Positions 1-12,293 of a stretch of 64,000 nt of DNA are shown here, one piece after another. The stretch covers positions 14,224,801 through 14,288,800 of the forward strand of contig OZ037767.1 in NCBI GenBank assembly GCA_964035545.1, in the 5' to 3' direction. Below the pieces are notes generated by a model. The model searched no databases. It had not been told where the DNA came from and saw only the letters and a program-made list of their open reading frames with translations. This DNA is from Bugula neritina (lineage: Eukaryota; Bryozoa; Gymnolaemata; Cheilostomatida; Bugulidae). The number at the start of each line of letters is the position of its first letter. Positions within the stretch are counted from its first letter, which is position 1. The position numbers and the translations under genes were made by a program.

Positions 1-1050
1 GCCTACAAAATATCACCATAATGATTGTCAAGTAGAGATGACAAAATATGAAACTCTTTCGACACATTTCAGGCCTTAAGGAAAGGAACATTTCTCTACC
101 CCAGCTATAAATAATGCTTACAATGGTTTAAAAAAGAATATTGTTCAATGCTACCCACGAGAAATAGTTCTGACCTATAAAGTTCATTTAAACGATGAAC
201 GCATTGAATTTACAGATAGGGCTTGTTCAATAAGTGAAATATAATGACATGTTTTCCTTATGACCTCATATCCTACTTAAGGTTGCAACTAGTTGCTTGA
301 AAATACTAAAAATGAAGATTAATAGTATAAGAATGATGCAGTGGTTAATATTTTATTTCTGTTATGATTTATGAAAATAAAACTATTGTTGGTAAAGTAA
401 ATCAATCTTGCTAGACGTTACAAATAAGCTGCACCCACAAAGATTTAAACTTTGGGTTAGACAAATTCGGCTGTGCAAATTATTAGCCTGCGTATCAATT
501 TTTCATATGAGGTTTACTCTTATTAATTAGAATATAATTAGTCCTTCTTTGATTATGTATCAGGTATTTATACAGAGGGTTATACGAAACTAACTCAATT
601 AGAAAGCTTATACTAGTGTCACATTAGTTTCCTCAAGTAAGAGTAAGATTTTTGGCTCTGGTAGCTGTCCAACTATGAAATTATTTCTCTACTGACAAAT
701 CAAAATTTCTTTTTTTTGTCACTACAATACAACATGCTAAAGAGCAAAGCATTGGACAAAGCTTTATAAAAGAATTATTCACATTCATTTGACTGTCACT
801 ATAATTAGCCCTCAAACGACATGTTTGAGCCTGTACCCACTGGATAGAGGGTAATTACAGTCTATAACTGCAAATGTCTAGCCTCAGTCACTTACTAAGT
901 TTGTTGAATATGATTTTGACATAATTATGATTATCAGTGCAATGGTCTTTGTATTGTAACTTTGAAAAAAAACCTGAACTACCAGAAAAATATTAGTTCT
1001 TTAGCTGTAAGATTTGAACATTTTTTTGTTATTTAAAAAACTCACACAAG

Positions 1051-1234
1051 TTTATAGTCACTATCATTTATGGAAAGACTTTTTAAGTGGGCTGAGGACT
1101 TATTCATATTTGGCACAGGAGCAATTATGACTGGATGTTCTTCCTAACATCACTATGATGGCATTTACTGGGATTTGAACCCATGACCTTGTGATTACTA
1201 AGCCAACCCTCTAACCCCTAGACCACAGCAGCTC
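1051..1234 (-). mobile_element. tRNA-derived SINE copy
   Basis: Read on the minus strand, it begins with a tRNA-like head (box B-like gggttcaaatccc) and continues into a body containing the reverse complement of tgactggatgttcttcctaa, then ends near tatagtcactat. The same head-body-tail order recurs at 14005-14147 and 14448-14640, so this is an interspersed SINE and not a tRNA gene. The body resembles the conserved central domains known from several animal SINE superfamilies; the exact family is not assigned. Confidence 0.7.
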
Positions 1235-1368
1235 TTTAGTTATTGATGTTTTACCTTTATAGCAAAGAAGTATTTTAAAAAAACTATAAATTTTACTATT
1301 CATTTTTGAAAAGCATAAATTGTAATATTATTTAAAATTGGTGACTGAAAGTGAGTACTATAGAGTAC

Positions 1369-4300
1369 CTGAGCTATGCTGTCAGGAGTTGACAGGCTAG
1401 TGTAGGTTCTAGAAAGTTCGTGGTAGGTCTGTTGGCCCTGGACCTGTGACAGACCTTGAACAGATCCTGGGTTTTCCATGCTTCTTTGGCTGGAAGGTAG
1501 AGCAACTCCATACTGGGCGTAGAGGTTCTCACTTCCATACTAAAAAGTCATCAACACAATATAATTATTGAGACCATAAAATACTAAACCTATGAAGTGC
1601 TACCACACAAATGAATGATACTATTTAGTAACAGAAATATGTTTTAAGTGCCTAGTGACTAGTTCTTGAAGTGAAAATGTGAAACAGACTGTTTACTTTC
1701 GGGAAAATTTCTCAAAGTCACTCAATATTAAACTTATGAAATATCTGGAATTCTTGCATAATTATTAAGCTATGCAAATCATATCAAAAATATATAAGTC
1801 TCAAATATGGAAATATAATAAGTAATTGCAGTAGAATTTGGGGTATTATTTTCAAAACATAAAAAAACCAAAAGTTGACAACAAATTTAACAGTAACCAT
1901 TATAGCACAAAAACAGTGTCTGTTTAAGTGCCTTGCTCTTGAACTGAGTCATAACGTCATTACGAAATCTTTTGTTAGTTTCCCAGAAGTAGTAGCTATT
2001 CTAACTAGTATCATTTTGAAACTGTTGCAGTTTGAAAATGCAGATGCAGGCTGTCAACAGCTGACATAGAGTCAGCTGACTTTAGTTGATACAATGCTGA
2101 CTCAAGATAACCTAGCTAGCTAATGAGCATACTGTCGCCAGTTCTAATTTGCCTGTTTATGCACTGAGGAATTAGGTTTGCATACTGTCTTTCATATGCC
2201 CAGTTTTGTGGTGAATATGTGGCCCCTAGTTGAAAGACGAGTTCAAAATTCAGTTGAAACATAGTTTTCTCTATCTAACAAACTGTAAAACCAGTTATTA
2301 GGGTTAAATACGAGTTATAATTAGACAATTTCTGTTGATTAGATAGATATTAACCACAAGCCTTATCAGCCTATACTGATATACTCCTATTGTAATAGGA
2401 TACGAGTTTTTCCCATTAAAATCCTACACCCTCCCTTCATCAGATGAGTTGCATTCATTAACTAGGTGTTTATCATTGGTGACTATCAATGTCGCATTTG
2501 GCTTTATTATTTCAGTCACACAATCCTTACAATATTTCATACAACAGTTACATAAGAATAATGAGAATTTAGCATTAGTATAACAACATAGAATTCAGCG
2601 TTGAAAAGGTCTTCTCATGGTTGTTATGTAGTCTTTAGAAACCTCTCAAGTAGTTAACATTCATTACTCAATAGGGCAGTACATTAAATTAAAAAAAAAC
2701 TTAAAATTGCACTCAAAAACTGCAACTACTGAATTAGCTAAGACTCTGCTTACTGAACATTGTAGGAATGAGACTGAAGATAAAACTGTTATGTGATTAA
2801 ATACCAAGTAATAATATTTTTAACAGTTAGCTGTTTTATTAATAAAAGTGTTTGAAAGAGTACACTAAAAGTAATTCCTTTCAATAAAAATGCAGACATG
2901 AAATGGAGATAAATAGATGATTCAAGAAATAAAATATGGCGTTTTGTACTCTTTAGACATACTGATTAGCTGATTCAATGTTCACAATGCTCAAAACGAA
3001 CTTTTAATGACTGAAAATTTAAAAATTACAGAAAGTTATGAACATTAAACCATATCTTTTGCATCTACTTTATGAGTTATTATTATTGGGAAAGTTTTTA
3101 TTGTAGCCATTAAAATGCTGCAAGCTAAGAAAAACAAGATGATTGGAAAAGCACAGCTTTTAACAGCCTGACTATTTACCTAAATAGTTGTAATAATAGT
3201 TCTAGTATATAATATATATTAATATATATTACATCACTGAGACATAAAAGCTGATTGCAATGAAATATGGCAACTAACTGCATAATGATACTATACCATC
3301 TAATAAAATATTAGTAGCAAATATGTTTTAAAGAAAAACGGTAGCAGAAGCCAGATTGATAGTAATAATAGGTTTGCAAATTAAAGAAATAAGAAAACTG
3401 GAATTGAGACTCTAATAACCTGAGGAAATAGAAGATTATAGGTATTTTATAAGCAGGAACCTGTTCACACTACAGTATAGGTATTTTAAGGTGAAAGCAA
3501 AACCGTAGAATTTTTGCTAGCTCTAGTTCCTAGCAAATAGTTGTAGCATGAAATGTTGTATAATTACAAAATATAACAATCTCGCACCAAACCAAAATGA
3601 CAAAAATAAAAATTGTAAGCCTAAAGCTAAGTAAGAATTGATATCCTTGTATTTAACAGAAGTACCATCAAGCACTAAAATGTTATTTTTAATTCTGCCC
3701 ATGATATTATATTACAGTGTATTATTATACAAGCATGATAATTTAGCTGAAGAAAACAGCTACAGCAGTTGGGTAAAATATAAACACACATTCCCTGTAA
3801 AACTAAAATAATTTACTAACAGAAGAGAAATAGGGTAAACAGTTTAAAAACATGAATCTTCCTCAGGAAATTTGACAAAATATGATACTTTGTTATAAGT
3901 TAACAAATGCAGTTCAGCTCAAAGTTTTGTCCTTGTTCCAATGTTATTTAAATTTTGTTTCAAAAAGCTATCTCTTTATTATAATATTGTCATTTGAAAA
4001 CTGTAAATGCTAAATGCTTACCTTTTCTATTAAAAGAAGGAAGCCTTTGCACTTAGCTAGGAGCACAAAGTTGATGAAATAAATGAACCAACTAGTTATA
4101 GCAAGTGATTGAAAATAAAAGCTCACTAATAGGGTTGTCTATTTGAGTAGTTAAATAGAAAGGGTACAGATCAAGGCTTGTCATGTTTACTTTAACACTT
4201 AATGACAAGGGATGTCAACAAGATATGACAAGCCATGTCAGGTTAGATGGATATATGACAGGTTAGAAGATATATGTAATATGACAGTTATATAGACCCA

Positions 4301-4459
4301 TTAAACATGTTTACAAGCATTAAATAAATCAACAGAGATATGCTATAATTTATTCACTTACTACAACTCATTTACTCATTTAGGTTGGTGTGCTCCGAGT
4401 CATAAAGAACTTACCCCTGCTGCCGATGATGGCATGCTGACCGAATGATGAGTGTCCAT
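1369..4459 (-). CDS. 5' part of an unidentified protein gene (two exons, runs off left edge)
   Basis: Two minus-strand exons join in frame. Exon 4415-4459 starts at an ATG and encodes MDTHHSVSMPSSAAG, ending at donor GTAAGT. Exon 1369-1539 (57 codons) begins after a TTTTTTAG acceptor with YGSENLYAQYGVAL, ends in STPDSIAQ and is followed by donor GTACTC; both junctions are phase 0. The protein is rich in Ser, Gln and Tyr, with no recognisable fold, as is common in disordered parts of transcription regulators. The second exon is the stronger call: it stands out by base composition, has both splice sites and no stop. The ATG exon is short and could be 5' extended, since the frame stays open upstream. 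No further exon was found in 1-1368, so the rest presumably lies beyond the window. Function unknown. Confidence 0.5.
1540..4414 (-). other. Large intron of the left-edge gene
   Basis: AT-rich sequence with short poly-A and poly-T runs. No exon-like open stretch or recognisable element was found on either strand. Confidence 0.4.
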
Positions 4460-6458
4460 GTTCGAATTGACAGCTTTATTAGTAAATGACAGATATTGTT
4501 GAAAAAACGTATGACTAATCCAGTTTGACAATGCTGGTCAGGTTCTACACACATACATGCAGTGCAGTAACCTTGCCTTGCCTGTCAATTTCCTGACAAC
4601 TCTGTCTACCAGTGATGGCTGATGAGTTTGAAGTGCAGGGCACAAGGCTTCGAGCCGAGAGTTTTATTTTATTTGTGATAAGTTGGTATTGCGAGTTGAA
4701 CCAACTGCTAGTCTGCATAAAACATACTATTTGCTATTTTTGATTTAGGCATTAATTAGCCAATAGGAAGGCAGATACATTAAAAAGCTTCTGCCAATCA
4801 TTGATGTATGTTTCCATAGCAACGGGTTAATGGCTTGAGCATAATATTATTATCCGAAATAAGCTCTGAAGAATATAGAACATCATGACTGACCCATTTA
4901 TGGGTTCTATAGCTGTATACATTGTGGAAGAACGCTAGCAGAGTATTACTAGAGAATATGTGACCCAGGGTATAAATGCAGAAGATATTCTACCTAATAA
5001 ATCCTACCTATGAAAGAAATACAATGCTTTAAGCACATGAATAGGGCACATGAAGTATGGGGACTAATTAGCAAATATTCCATGTTACAAGAATAATGGG
5101 TGTTCAAGAGACATGGTGCCCTGTAGCCATTGAGGTTGTCATTAGAAATTACCATCAAAATGGTGTAATTGGGCAATAATAACTGTACTGAATAGAATAG
5201 ATGAATTGATAAGCTACTGATAAATGCTAATTGATTAATAGCTAAACTATTATTCCATGGCTGGCTGTTGCCAGTAGGTATGCCATGCATGAAATATTTG
5301 AGCGTTCTGCACAAAGAAACTTCATGGCAATCTTATGAAGTTTTGAAATTTTAAGGTGCATATATAATAAAAATATTACAGTATATGCAGAATTCAGAAA
5401 TGCTGCTTAATTAAACTAATATAGGTATAGCAAAAATAATTGTATGTGTGCATTTCGAAATGATTGCAATTGCTTACTGACAGACTAGATTTTATTTTTT
5501 CACAAAATTATGACAAATTTTGCTATTTATATCATGCTATTATGCTACCTGGTTAACCTTTATTATACAATGAAGAGTTATTTACAGGTTGCGACAACTC
5601 CAAATAATCTTGCTTGCTTCAATAAGTAATTCAAGTGTTCCACAACAAGTATTTGTTTAATGGGAAAATAAATCCAAATAATACTGTACTCTTGTATTTA
5701 TAATTGACAGCATGACTAATGGATAAAGGTCATCAAGACCTACACTGCAAAATATTACCCTAAATTCCTTTAATTGATTAAAAGTACTATAGTGAGTATG
5801 GGACAGACAATTTGAATGACAACATAAAGTTCAATTATCTGCTATAATGTTCTGAATTGATTAAAATATTATATATTATTGATATATTCAATTGATGCCA
5901 TGATGCAATTGGTAAATTAATATTTTTAGGGATCTCTCAATTCAGTGGATAAAGCTTCTTTCTAATATAATATATTATAAACATCTAAGTTGTTTATGAT
6001 TGGTTGGAAATACACTACATAACACAATATTATGATGCCTGGCTTTAAACACCCATGTTGTTACATCCTATATTACATAGGATACTAAATGCCAGGAGCA
6101 GACAACTTTAATGAAACTTTTTTTCAGAAGTATAACAAGTGTTTTTATATCATAATGTTGTATTATATTAGAATAGTTTGTTTAGATCTAAGATCTTGAA
6201 ATTTCCATGAATAAATTAACAGACTTTGTGTAAATGTTGCATCAAACAGTGTTGAATGGAACAATAATTACAAATTTAAAAATATACTATATTTAATATA
6301 GTATAATTCTCATTTTATTAAAAATGAGTTATAATATTTTGACTGTTCGAGATACTTAAGCAGTTCAAGTCAAAAAGTACAGATCATGTAGATAAATAAT
6401 TATATGCATTCGATAAGACTTATGTTTGGGAAAAACATTTGAAAAGAAGCTAATTTGT
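4460..6458. other. Intergenic stretch without recognisable genes
   Basis: AT-rich sequence between the start of the left-edge gene and the stop codon of the next minus-strand gene. The 106-codon minus-strand open frame at 4994-5314 has no splice context, domain or coding-like composition. Nothing else is supported. Confidence 0.5.
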
Positions 6459-9400
6459 CTATTTAGAGCGAGAGAGTTTGACCTTGAAAGGGTTGCGAGA
6501 TGACTTGTTATTAAGGAGTAGCCTCTGAGCATACTCTGCTGAGTACCTGACGCTAGCGGGTAGCCTCAGCTCCTCCATATAACCAGCTTGCTTCTGCTCA
6601 AACTTTAGCATTACTGAGGGGTTGGTGTCTAACGTACGCAGGTATATACCCTGCACGACATGCTGGTTTGGAACTCCGTGCTCCTGGTCAACATCGTCTC
6701 GGAAGACTACCAGAGCAAACTCTTTTCCTGTAAATTATTAAACACAAATTCTGTTAGATTGATGTAAATAAAGAAATAAAATTTAGTTTTGCTGATAAAA
6801 ATACAAAAAACTAAAAGAAAGTGGAATTTTGGTTTAAGATGTAAATTTCTGAATAAAATTATGCTGCACTTGGTAAATTTTTATGATCCAATGGAATTGG
6901 AGCTTTTATTTAGACCAGTGCTGATATATGATATTTTTACTGGTATAGACAATTTACACTGACCTATAAGAGCCATGTTATTGGAGCTGTCGTATAAAAC
7001 CTTTTCGACTTTCATCTGACGAAAATGAAGTTGGAATCGTCGATTTCCCTTTGGCGCGCGATGATGTTCATAAAGCTCAACGCTCATCTGTGACGTCCCA
7101 CAAGATAGTTCACCAATGTTGATCCTCAGCAACAGCCTTGTTACATTGCTGAGTAGAATATCATGCTCTAAGAAGAGAATAAGGAGACAGTAAAAATGTG
7201 TACTAGATTTTGAAAAATTGAAAACTAAAAAAAAGATTAGCTATATGGGTAGAGTTAGCAAAATATTATATTGTACAGCGTTCCCTCCGTACTTCATTGA
7301 GCTGTGAGTCCCAAAACACCAGATTTAACTCATGGATTTGTTAAACTCAGCATTTTTTTCTTATACACACATACATAAGCCCTTCTCATAACCATTGAAA
7401 ATTTGTGAAAATAATTAAACTGCAAGATATGGAGGGAGCACTGTACAATATAATACCCTCTATAGATGTATCATTATTAAATATGATGTGCACAGTGTAT
7501 CATCATATCATAATATTATTTTTGGTTGCTTTACTATGCTTTGTCGTCTGTAAATTATCATATCAAAAGAATAGAGAGTAGCGGAATGGAAATAGACCGT
7601 GTTACATGCAATAGGATAAGTTCTCTGAAGCGTTGGAAGTTCGTGAAAATAGATCCATGAGATATGGAGGGAGCACTGTATATTATATAATATAATACAA
7701 ATAGCCAAAACCAAAGAAAACACATATTATCACAAGTGATTGAAATGAATGAACAAACTAACCAGGATAACTATCATGTTTACTATCTGGCATTGAGCTC
7801 TTCTTGTGTTTTAGCGAAAGTTTAAGAGTTTTATTTAGCTGACAGTGAAGACTGTTTGGTAACTTTGGAGCACAGCTTCTTATAGTTCTGTCTTCCAAAA
7901 GCTCGCAAAATTCCTACAACAAGAAGTTCCCAAATGAATATAATAATTTCACTAATTTGTGCATTAACTTAAAGTATCATAATATTGATTAAATTGATTT
8001 GTCTATTATATATTGTGTGGCCCTAATTCTGTTCTGTGCAAATAACGTGCACATGTCATAGTTGTAAGTTTGTGTAGGTTTGTGTGTACACTGGTCACCT
8101 GTTCTCTTTCAACACATAATATTCTTGTTGTTTTTGCAACACAACACAACACATAACAATATATGAATGGGAATTCATTCAAAAGTTAATATTTTTGACT
8201 AGTTACTTATGTAAGATAATAAAGTAAAATAAACCAATATAATGCGAAATTAAATTACATACCATTGTCTTAGCCACATTCTGTTCTTTTTTCAAATCAG
8301 ATATGCTAATCCAAAATGGATATTTCTGTATATTGCCTTTGATATCTAGCCTCGAGTTTCCCGCACTCAAAGCTGACTTCCTTAAAATTTTTTTAATGAC
8401 AAATTCAAACTCTTGCTTTGAGAAGCCGACAATTGGAGCTTCAGTCTAAAAGAGAACGGAGTGAAATATTTTTGGTGCAAAGTTTTGTATGAAAAAATCT
8501 TGGTTGATATGCTAATAGCATTAAGTAGTTTGCTAATCTCGTAATGCGTTTAATGTATATAATATTTGATCAGAAATGAATTGTCTGTTATACACTTAAT
8601 AGTTGGGTGACTGTCACATGTAAATTATGCTTTGAGAACCTTAAAACAACACGCAGATACACATATTTTTTGCCGCAAAATAAGACTGTATGTATATTAT
8701 AGATTAGTCAAAACAATTGTGTTTTCCACATGCTGCAGAAAGAAAATTAAACATAGTTTGACACAAATTTTAATTCCTATTAGTGCAATAAAATTTGTAT
8801 CAAATTTTTTCAGTAACGTCATTTGATCTCTATTTTACGTGACAAAATAACCTAACACTAGGTAAAAAATGCAGCATTTGGTCTTTTCAATTAGAAGTAA
8901 TGCCATCAACGACTTTTGAGAATAATTAGGCTAGGGCCACACAGCGGGGTTGTTTTTGCATGCGGCTCCAAATTCTTGAAAATCCATCCCAGGAACAACC
9001 TGGTTGTACATGAAGAAATTTATTAGCTAATGATCTTGGCGGTAGACTTTACTGCTTGCCTACAGGCATTTGTTTTTAACCTATGTCACAGCAAAGCAAC
9101 TTTAGATATTTTAAAAGCGGAAAATGCCAACTATATGAAACTGTGTTAATTCAGTTCGCTAAAAGTCAGCCAATTAGATTAGACCCGCACGAGCTTTCTG
9201 TACTTTCCGCTTAGCATGTTATCCGCTTAAAAATTTGTACACAACAGCCCATTTTTAATTGGACTAGATGGGTGCTCTTCATGTAGTCCGTCCGAGGAAT
9301 TTGCGTTGTGTGGCCCTAGTAATAATAGAAAGATCACATAATGGCATTTCTCGCTTTGCAAATAGATGCTCTCATGGATTACTTTGCAATGTGGCTAGGG

Positions 9401-9631
9401 TTTGCATGAACTTGTGTTAGTGCATTCATTCGAAGCAACTGTTTCTAAACATCGAATGAAAGATCCGTTCAAATTTAATGTGACATAATGTAAAGCTTGG
9501 AAACATAGCGTGTAAAATACCAAGACTTCACATTCTTCAAACACACTTGATGATGACCTAGAAACTCTCACCTTGACCTCTTCAGAGTTGTGTGCATTGC
9601 GGGACGAGCGCAAGCTCAGGCGAGATCCCAT
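6459..9631 (-). CDS. Unidentified 288-aa protein, five exons, possible N-myristoylation signal
   Basis: Five minus-strand exons join with consistent phases: 9572-9631, 8263-8445, 7763-7913, 6964-7167 and 6459-6727 (867 nt, TAA-type stop at 6459). Donors are GTGAGA, GTATGT, GTTAGT and GTCAGT; acceptors are TTTTAG, TTGTAG, TCTTAG and TTACAG. The protein starts MGSRLSLRSSRN; Gly2 followed by Ser at positions 5 and 8 fits the pattern for N-myristoylation. The middle (about residues 115-260) alternates hydrophobic and charged residues as in a beta-rich globular domain, for example LLRINIGELSCGTSQMSVEL and KEFALVVFRDDVDQEHG. The C-terminus is basic (KVKLSRSK). No transmembrane segment is seen. I do not recognise the family. 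Exon phases, splice sites and total length make the model sound even though the function is unknown. Introns carry small transposons (7273-7446, 8931-9319). Confidence 0.7.
7273..7446. mobile_element. Small MITE with about 25-30 bp inverted ends
   Basis: The left end tattatattgtacagcg followed by ttccctccgt is matched in reverse complement by the right end atggagggagcactgtacaa. The 174 bp interior has no ORF. A further copy of the same end (tatggagggagcactgtata) lies at about 7661-7682 in the same intron. This fits a non-autonomous TIR element inserting at TA-rich sites. Confidence 0.65.
8931..9319. mobile_element. 389-bp TIR element (ctagggccacaca ends)
   Basis: Starts ctagggccacacagcg and ends cgttgtgtggccctag, so the termini are inverted repeats of about 16 bp with one mismatch region. 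It is more GC-rich than its surroundings and holds no ORF. It lies in intron 1 of the 288-aa gene. It is probably a MITE of a hAT- or Harbinger-like family, but no clear target duplication was recognised. Confidence 0.7.
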
Positions 9632-12293
9632 ATTCACGGAATCATAACCATTTTTAGTCAAAAAATAAAAGAAAGATATTGAAATGTCTGTTAGATGATA
9701 AATATGTAAGGAAATATGTAACAATGGATGCACTATGTCATTATATCGTAACTGAATATACTTTATATACTTTGAATTAGAACTTTCCCTATTTCTCATA
9801 CTTTGTAACATATGGCATATTATTATATCATATGATGCAAAAATAACTGTTAATACAAATTTATGGATATGTTAAAGCTGGCGAGCACAGAATGGGGAGT
9901 GGATGACTCAATAGGGAAAGGGGGTGACTTGGGATTACTATAAATATAACATAAACAGGTAGGGTTTGACAAAATTGGTGAAAATGGAAGTAATGATTAA
10001 TTTTATATTTCTGAACAAAGCAGTTTTAAATTCTATAGGTAGTTCATAATGCAAAAGCCATTGCGTAAACAATCACAAGTAGGGGAGAGGAGGACTATAG
10101 GTTGAACCACAGGCTAGTCGAACCACATGCTTTAAATTTTCTCTTTTAAACCATTGCACTATTTTACCTCCTTTACTTAAAAGCGATTTAGATGTCTTGA
10201 AACATATAAAGTCAAAGCAGAAGCTTACAGGTGAGCGAGTCTTTTTCACAATTTTTGCTTGAAGAGATGAGCAAACTACACAATTTTTTTTCATAAAAAG
10301 TTGTAAAGCTTCTCAAACGTGTAATTGTCAACATGATTTCAAAGCTGGACAATGACCTGAAGTTGCAGAGATATCTTATTCACATCAGATATTGACAATG
10401 ATTTGTAGCATGACAGTGTGAGGCTAGTTGAACCACATAGAAAATGGGGCGAGTTGAACCAGGTACAACTCGCCCCACTAATTATTTTTACTATGTTAAT
10501 TACAACGGAGCACGCCAGTTGTTATAACAGGATATGTAGTTTGGAGTTATTGCAACTCACTGAATAATATAATTGGGTAGTAGCCGTCAGGTGAGCTCGG
10601 GGTCAGTATGCAGGCACGGGTTGCTTGTCTCAGCTGCGAGGTAACTCCAGCTCCTGTCAATCTGTAGGGGTGAAGTTGAGACTCCGGATTGGGGTATATG
10701 TCTGTGGGTGCTCTGCCGTTGATGATCCTGGGCTAGCACTCACTAACACACCCTAACTCATTCTATTCTATTCAGGCTTATATATCATCTTCTTTCCACA
10801 ATCTTCAATCATTTAATTCACTCAATCTTCTTACAATCTCTCATACACACTCTGTTTTATATCTCCAACACTCACACAAGCCACACCCACACTATATGTT
10901 TGTTGATGTAAATATCACAGAGTTGTGCACTCCCTATACACACAAGAGTAAAAGAAGACAACTACAATTAACTTACAAATTATTCAGATGTAACATAGTT
11001 TTTACAGTTAAATTTATATTTTTCTTAATTAAAATCTTTCTGCCATGTCAATATATAAATTCAAGCATACATTTAGTCTTAGAACAAATGAAAATATAAG
11101 TCAACAGTGCAATTAAACTATTCTGCAAATGTTTTCAGAATTGTGAAAAAATACATACGGAAACAAACAAGGAAACAAAGAAGGAAAAATGAAAACATGT
11201 GGTAAAGCAAAGCAGAAGTATAAGTCATTGCTGAGAGCCCTTTAACAAAGTTAGTTACTTGTAAAATAATTGCCTCCACCGAGATTCGAACCACAGACCT
11301 CCGGCCTGCAAGCAAGCACGTTAAACCATTACACCACAGGGGCTGCTGGGTTACACAACACTACAATTATGTGTATGTCCCGATGTCAAATGAGAAGACC
11401 CCACTTCATATCTGCAACTTGCTTACGGATGAATTACAGAAACACAACTTTTAAAAGTTTTCCTACCAGTTTGCTGCTGCTGATTAGGTTTTAAAACATC
11501 TGCTGTATTGATAACTTTTTAGATGGTATATGGTTCCAATGACATATCACATCCAGTGTTTCTGCTATTTGTTTATGCCAATTTATGTTTAATTTTCCTT
11601 TTGTTTTTTGTTGGTAATTATTGGTATTTTTCAGCTCGCTAAATAGTTACAACAATTTATATTACAAGAAAGATAGCAATAGTTTAACTTTCCCTCGTTC
11701 GAGGCATATTGTGCCAAAAAAAAGTACAAGCAGAAAATTGGCTTGGTCTCAAGAAGTAAAATGTTTACACATTTGGTTTTAATAGACAAAGACAAGAAGA
11801 TATGACTAATTTGCATGGTGCTGGTCTTTGGAGTGGCAATCATTTTCTTCAAAATCTATGTCAAATACACAATATATATTTATAAGTCCAAAAATATATT
11901 ATTTGAATTTACACTGTGAGAAACTTGTTGATAACGTAAAGCAAAGAAATAACTTTGATGTACATATTTCTGTATTAAAAAGCTTCAAGTTTTATCCTCA
12001 AATAAAAGGAAAGTTTGACTTGATAATCAAGTTTTATTAAAAAAGTTGAATTTTCGACTTACAAATTCTAAATAAAATCATATTTAAACATTTTTTTAAT
12101 GTTTTAGTTCATCAACAAAAAGCATATTATATGCAACAATGTCTGCGTGACATGAATTTACAGCAAAGAGCTGTAAATATTCATGCTCAAGATGGAAGTT
12201 ATCCCCCTTGATTTCCCAGTAGTAGAACAACACTGACCGTCTTGTACATTACCTAATAACCTAATACTGCCGAAAGAGGTTCTACAACATTTC
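9632..12293. other. Intergenic stretch with repeat remnants
   Basis: No gene is supported. The stretch at about 10082-10485 has repeated ttgaacca motifs and ends with an inverted pair (ggggcgagttgaacc / tacaactcgcccc), suggesting a decayed TIR element. A tRNA-like SINE head lies at 11271-11350. The part at 10500-10900 is less AT-rich but has no open frame with splice sites. Confidence 0.45.
11271..11350 (-). mobile_element. tRNA-like SINE head
   Basis: On the minus strand it reads gcagcccctgtggtgtaatgg, then ggtctgtggttcgaatctcgg, giving box A- and box B-like blocks. Related sequences recur at 24812-24890, 47112-47185, 54412-54493 and 63108-63194. The anticodon arm is irregular and varies between copies, so this is a SINE head and not a functional tRNA. 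Confidence 0.6.

Noticed and set aside
4994-5314. 106-codon minus-strand open frame
   Set aside because: No splice context, no recognisable domain, and composition typical of AT-rich non-coding DNA.
9395-9811. 138-codon minus-strand open frame
   Set aside because: Only 9572-9631 is coding (first exon of the 288-aa gene); the rest is leader and intron read through the GTGAGA donor.
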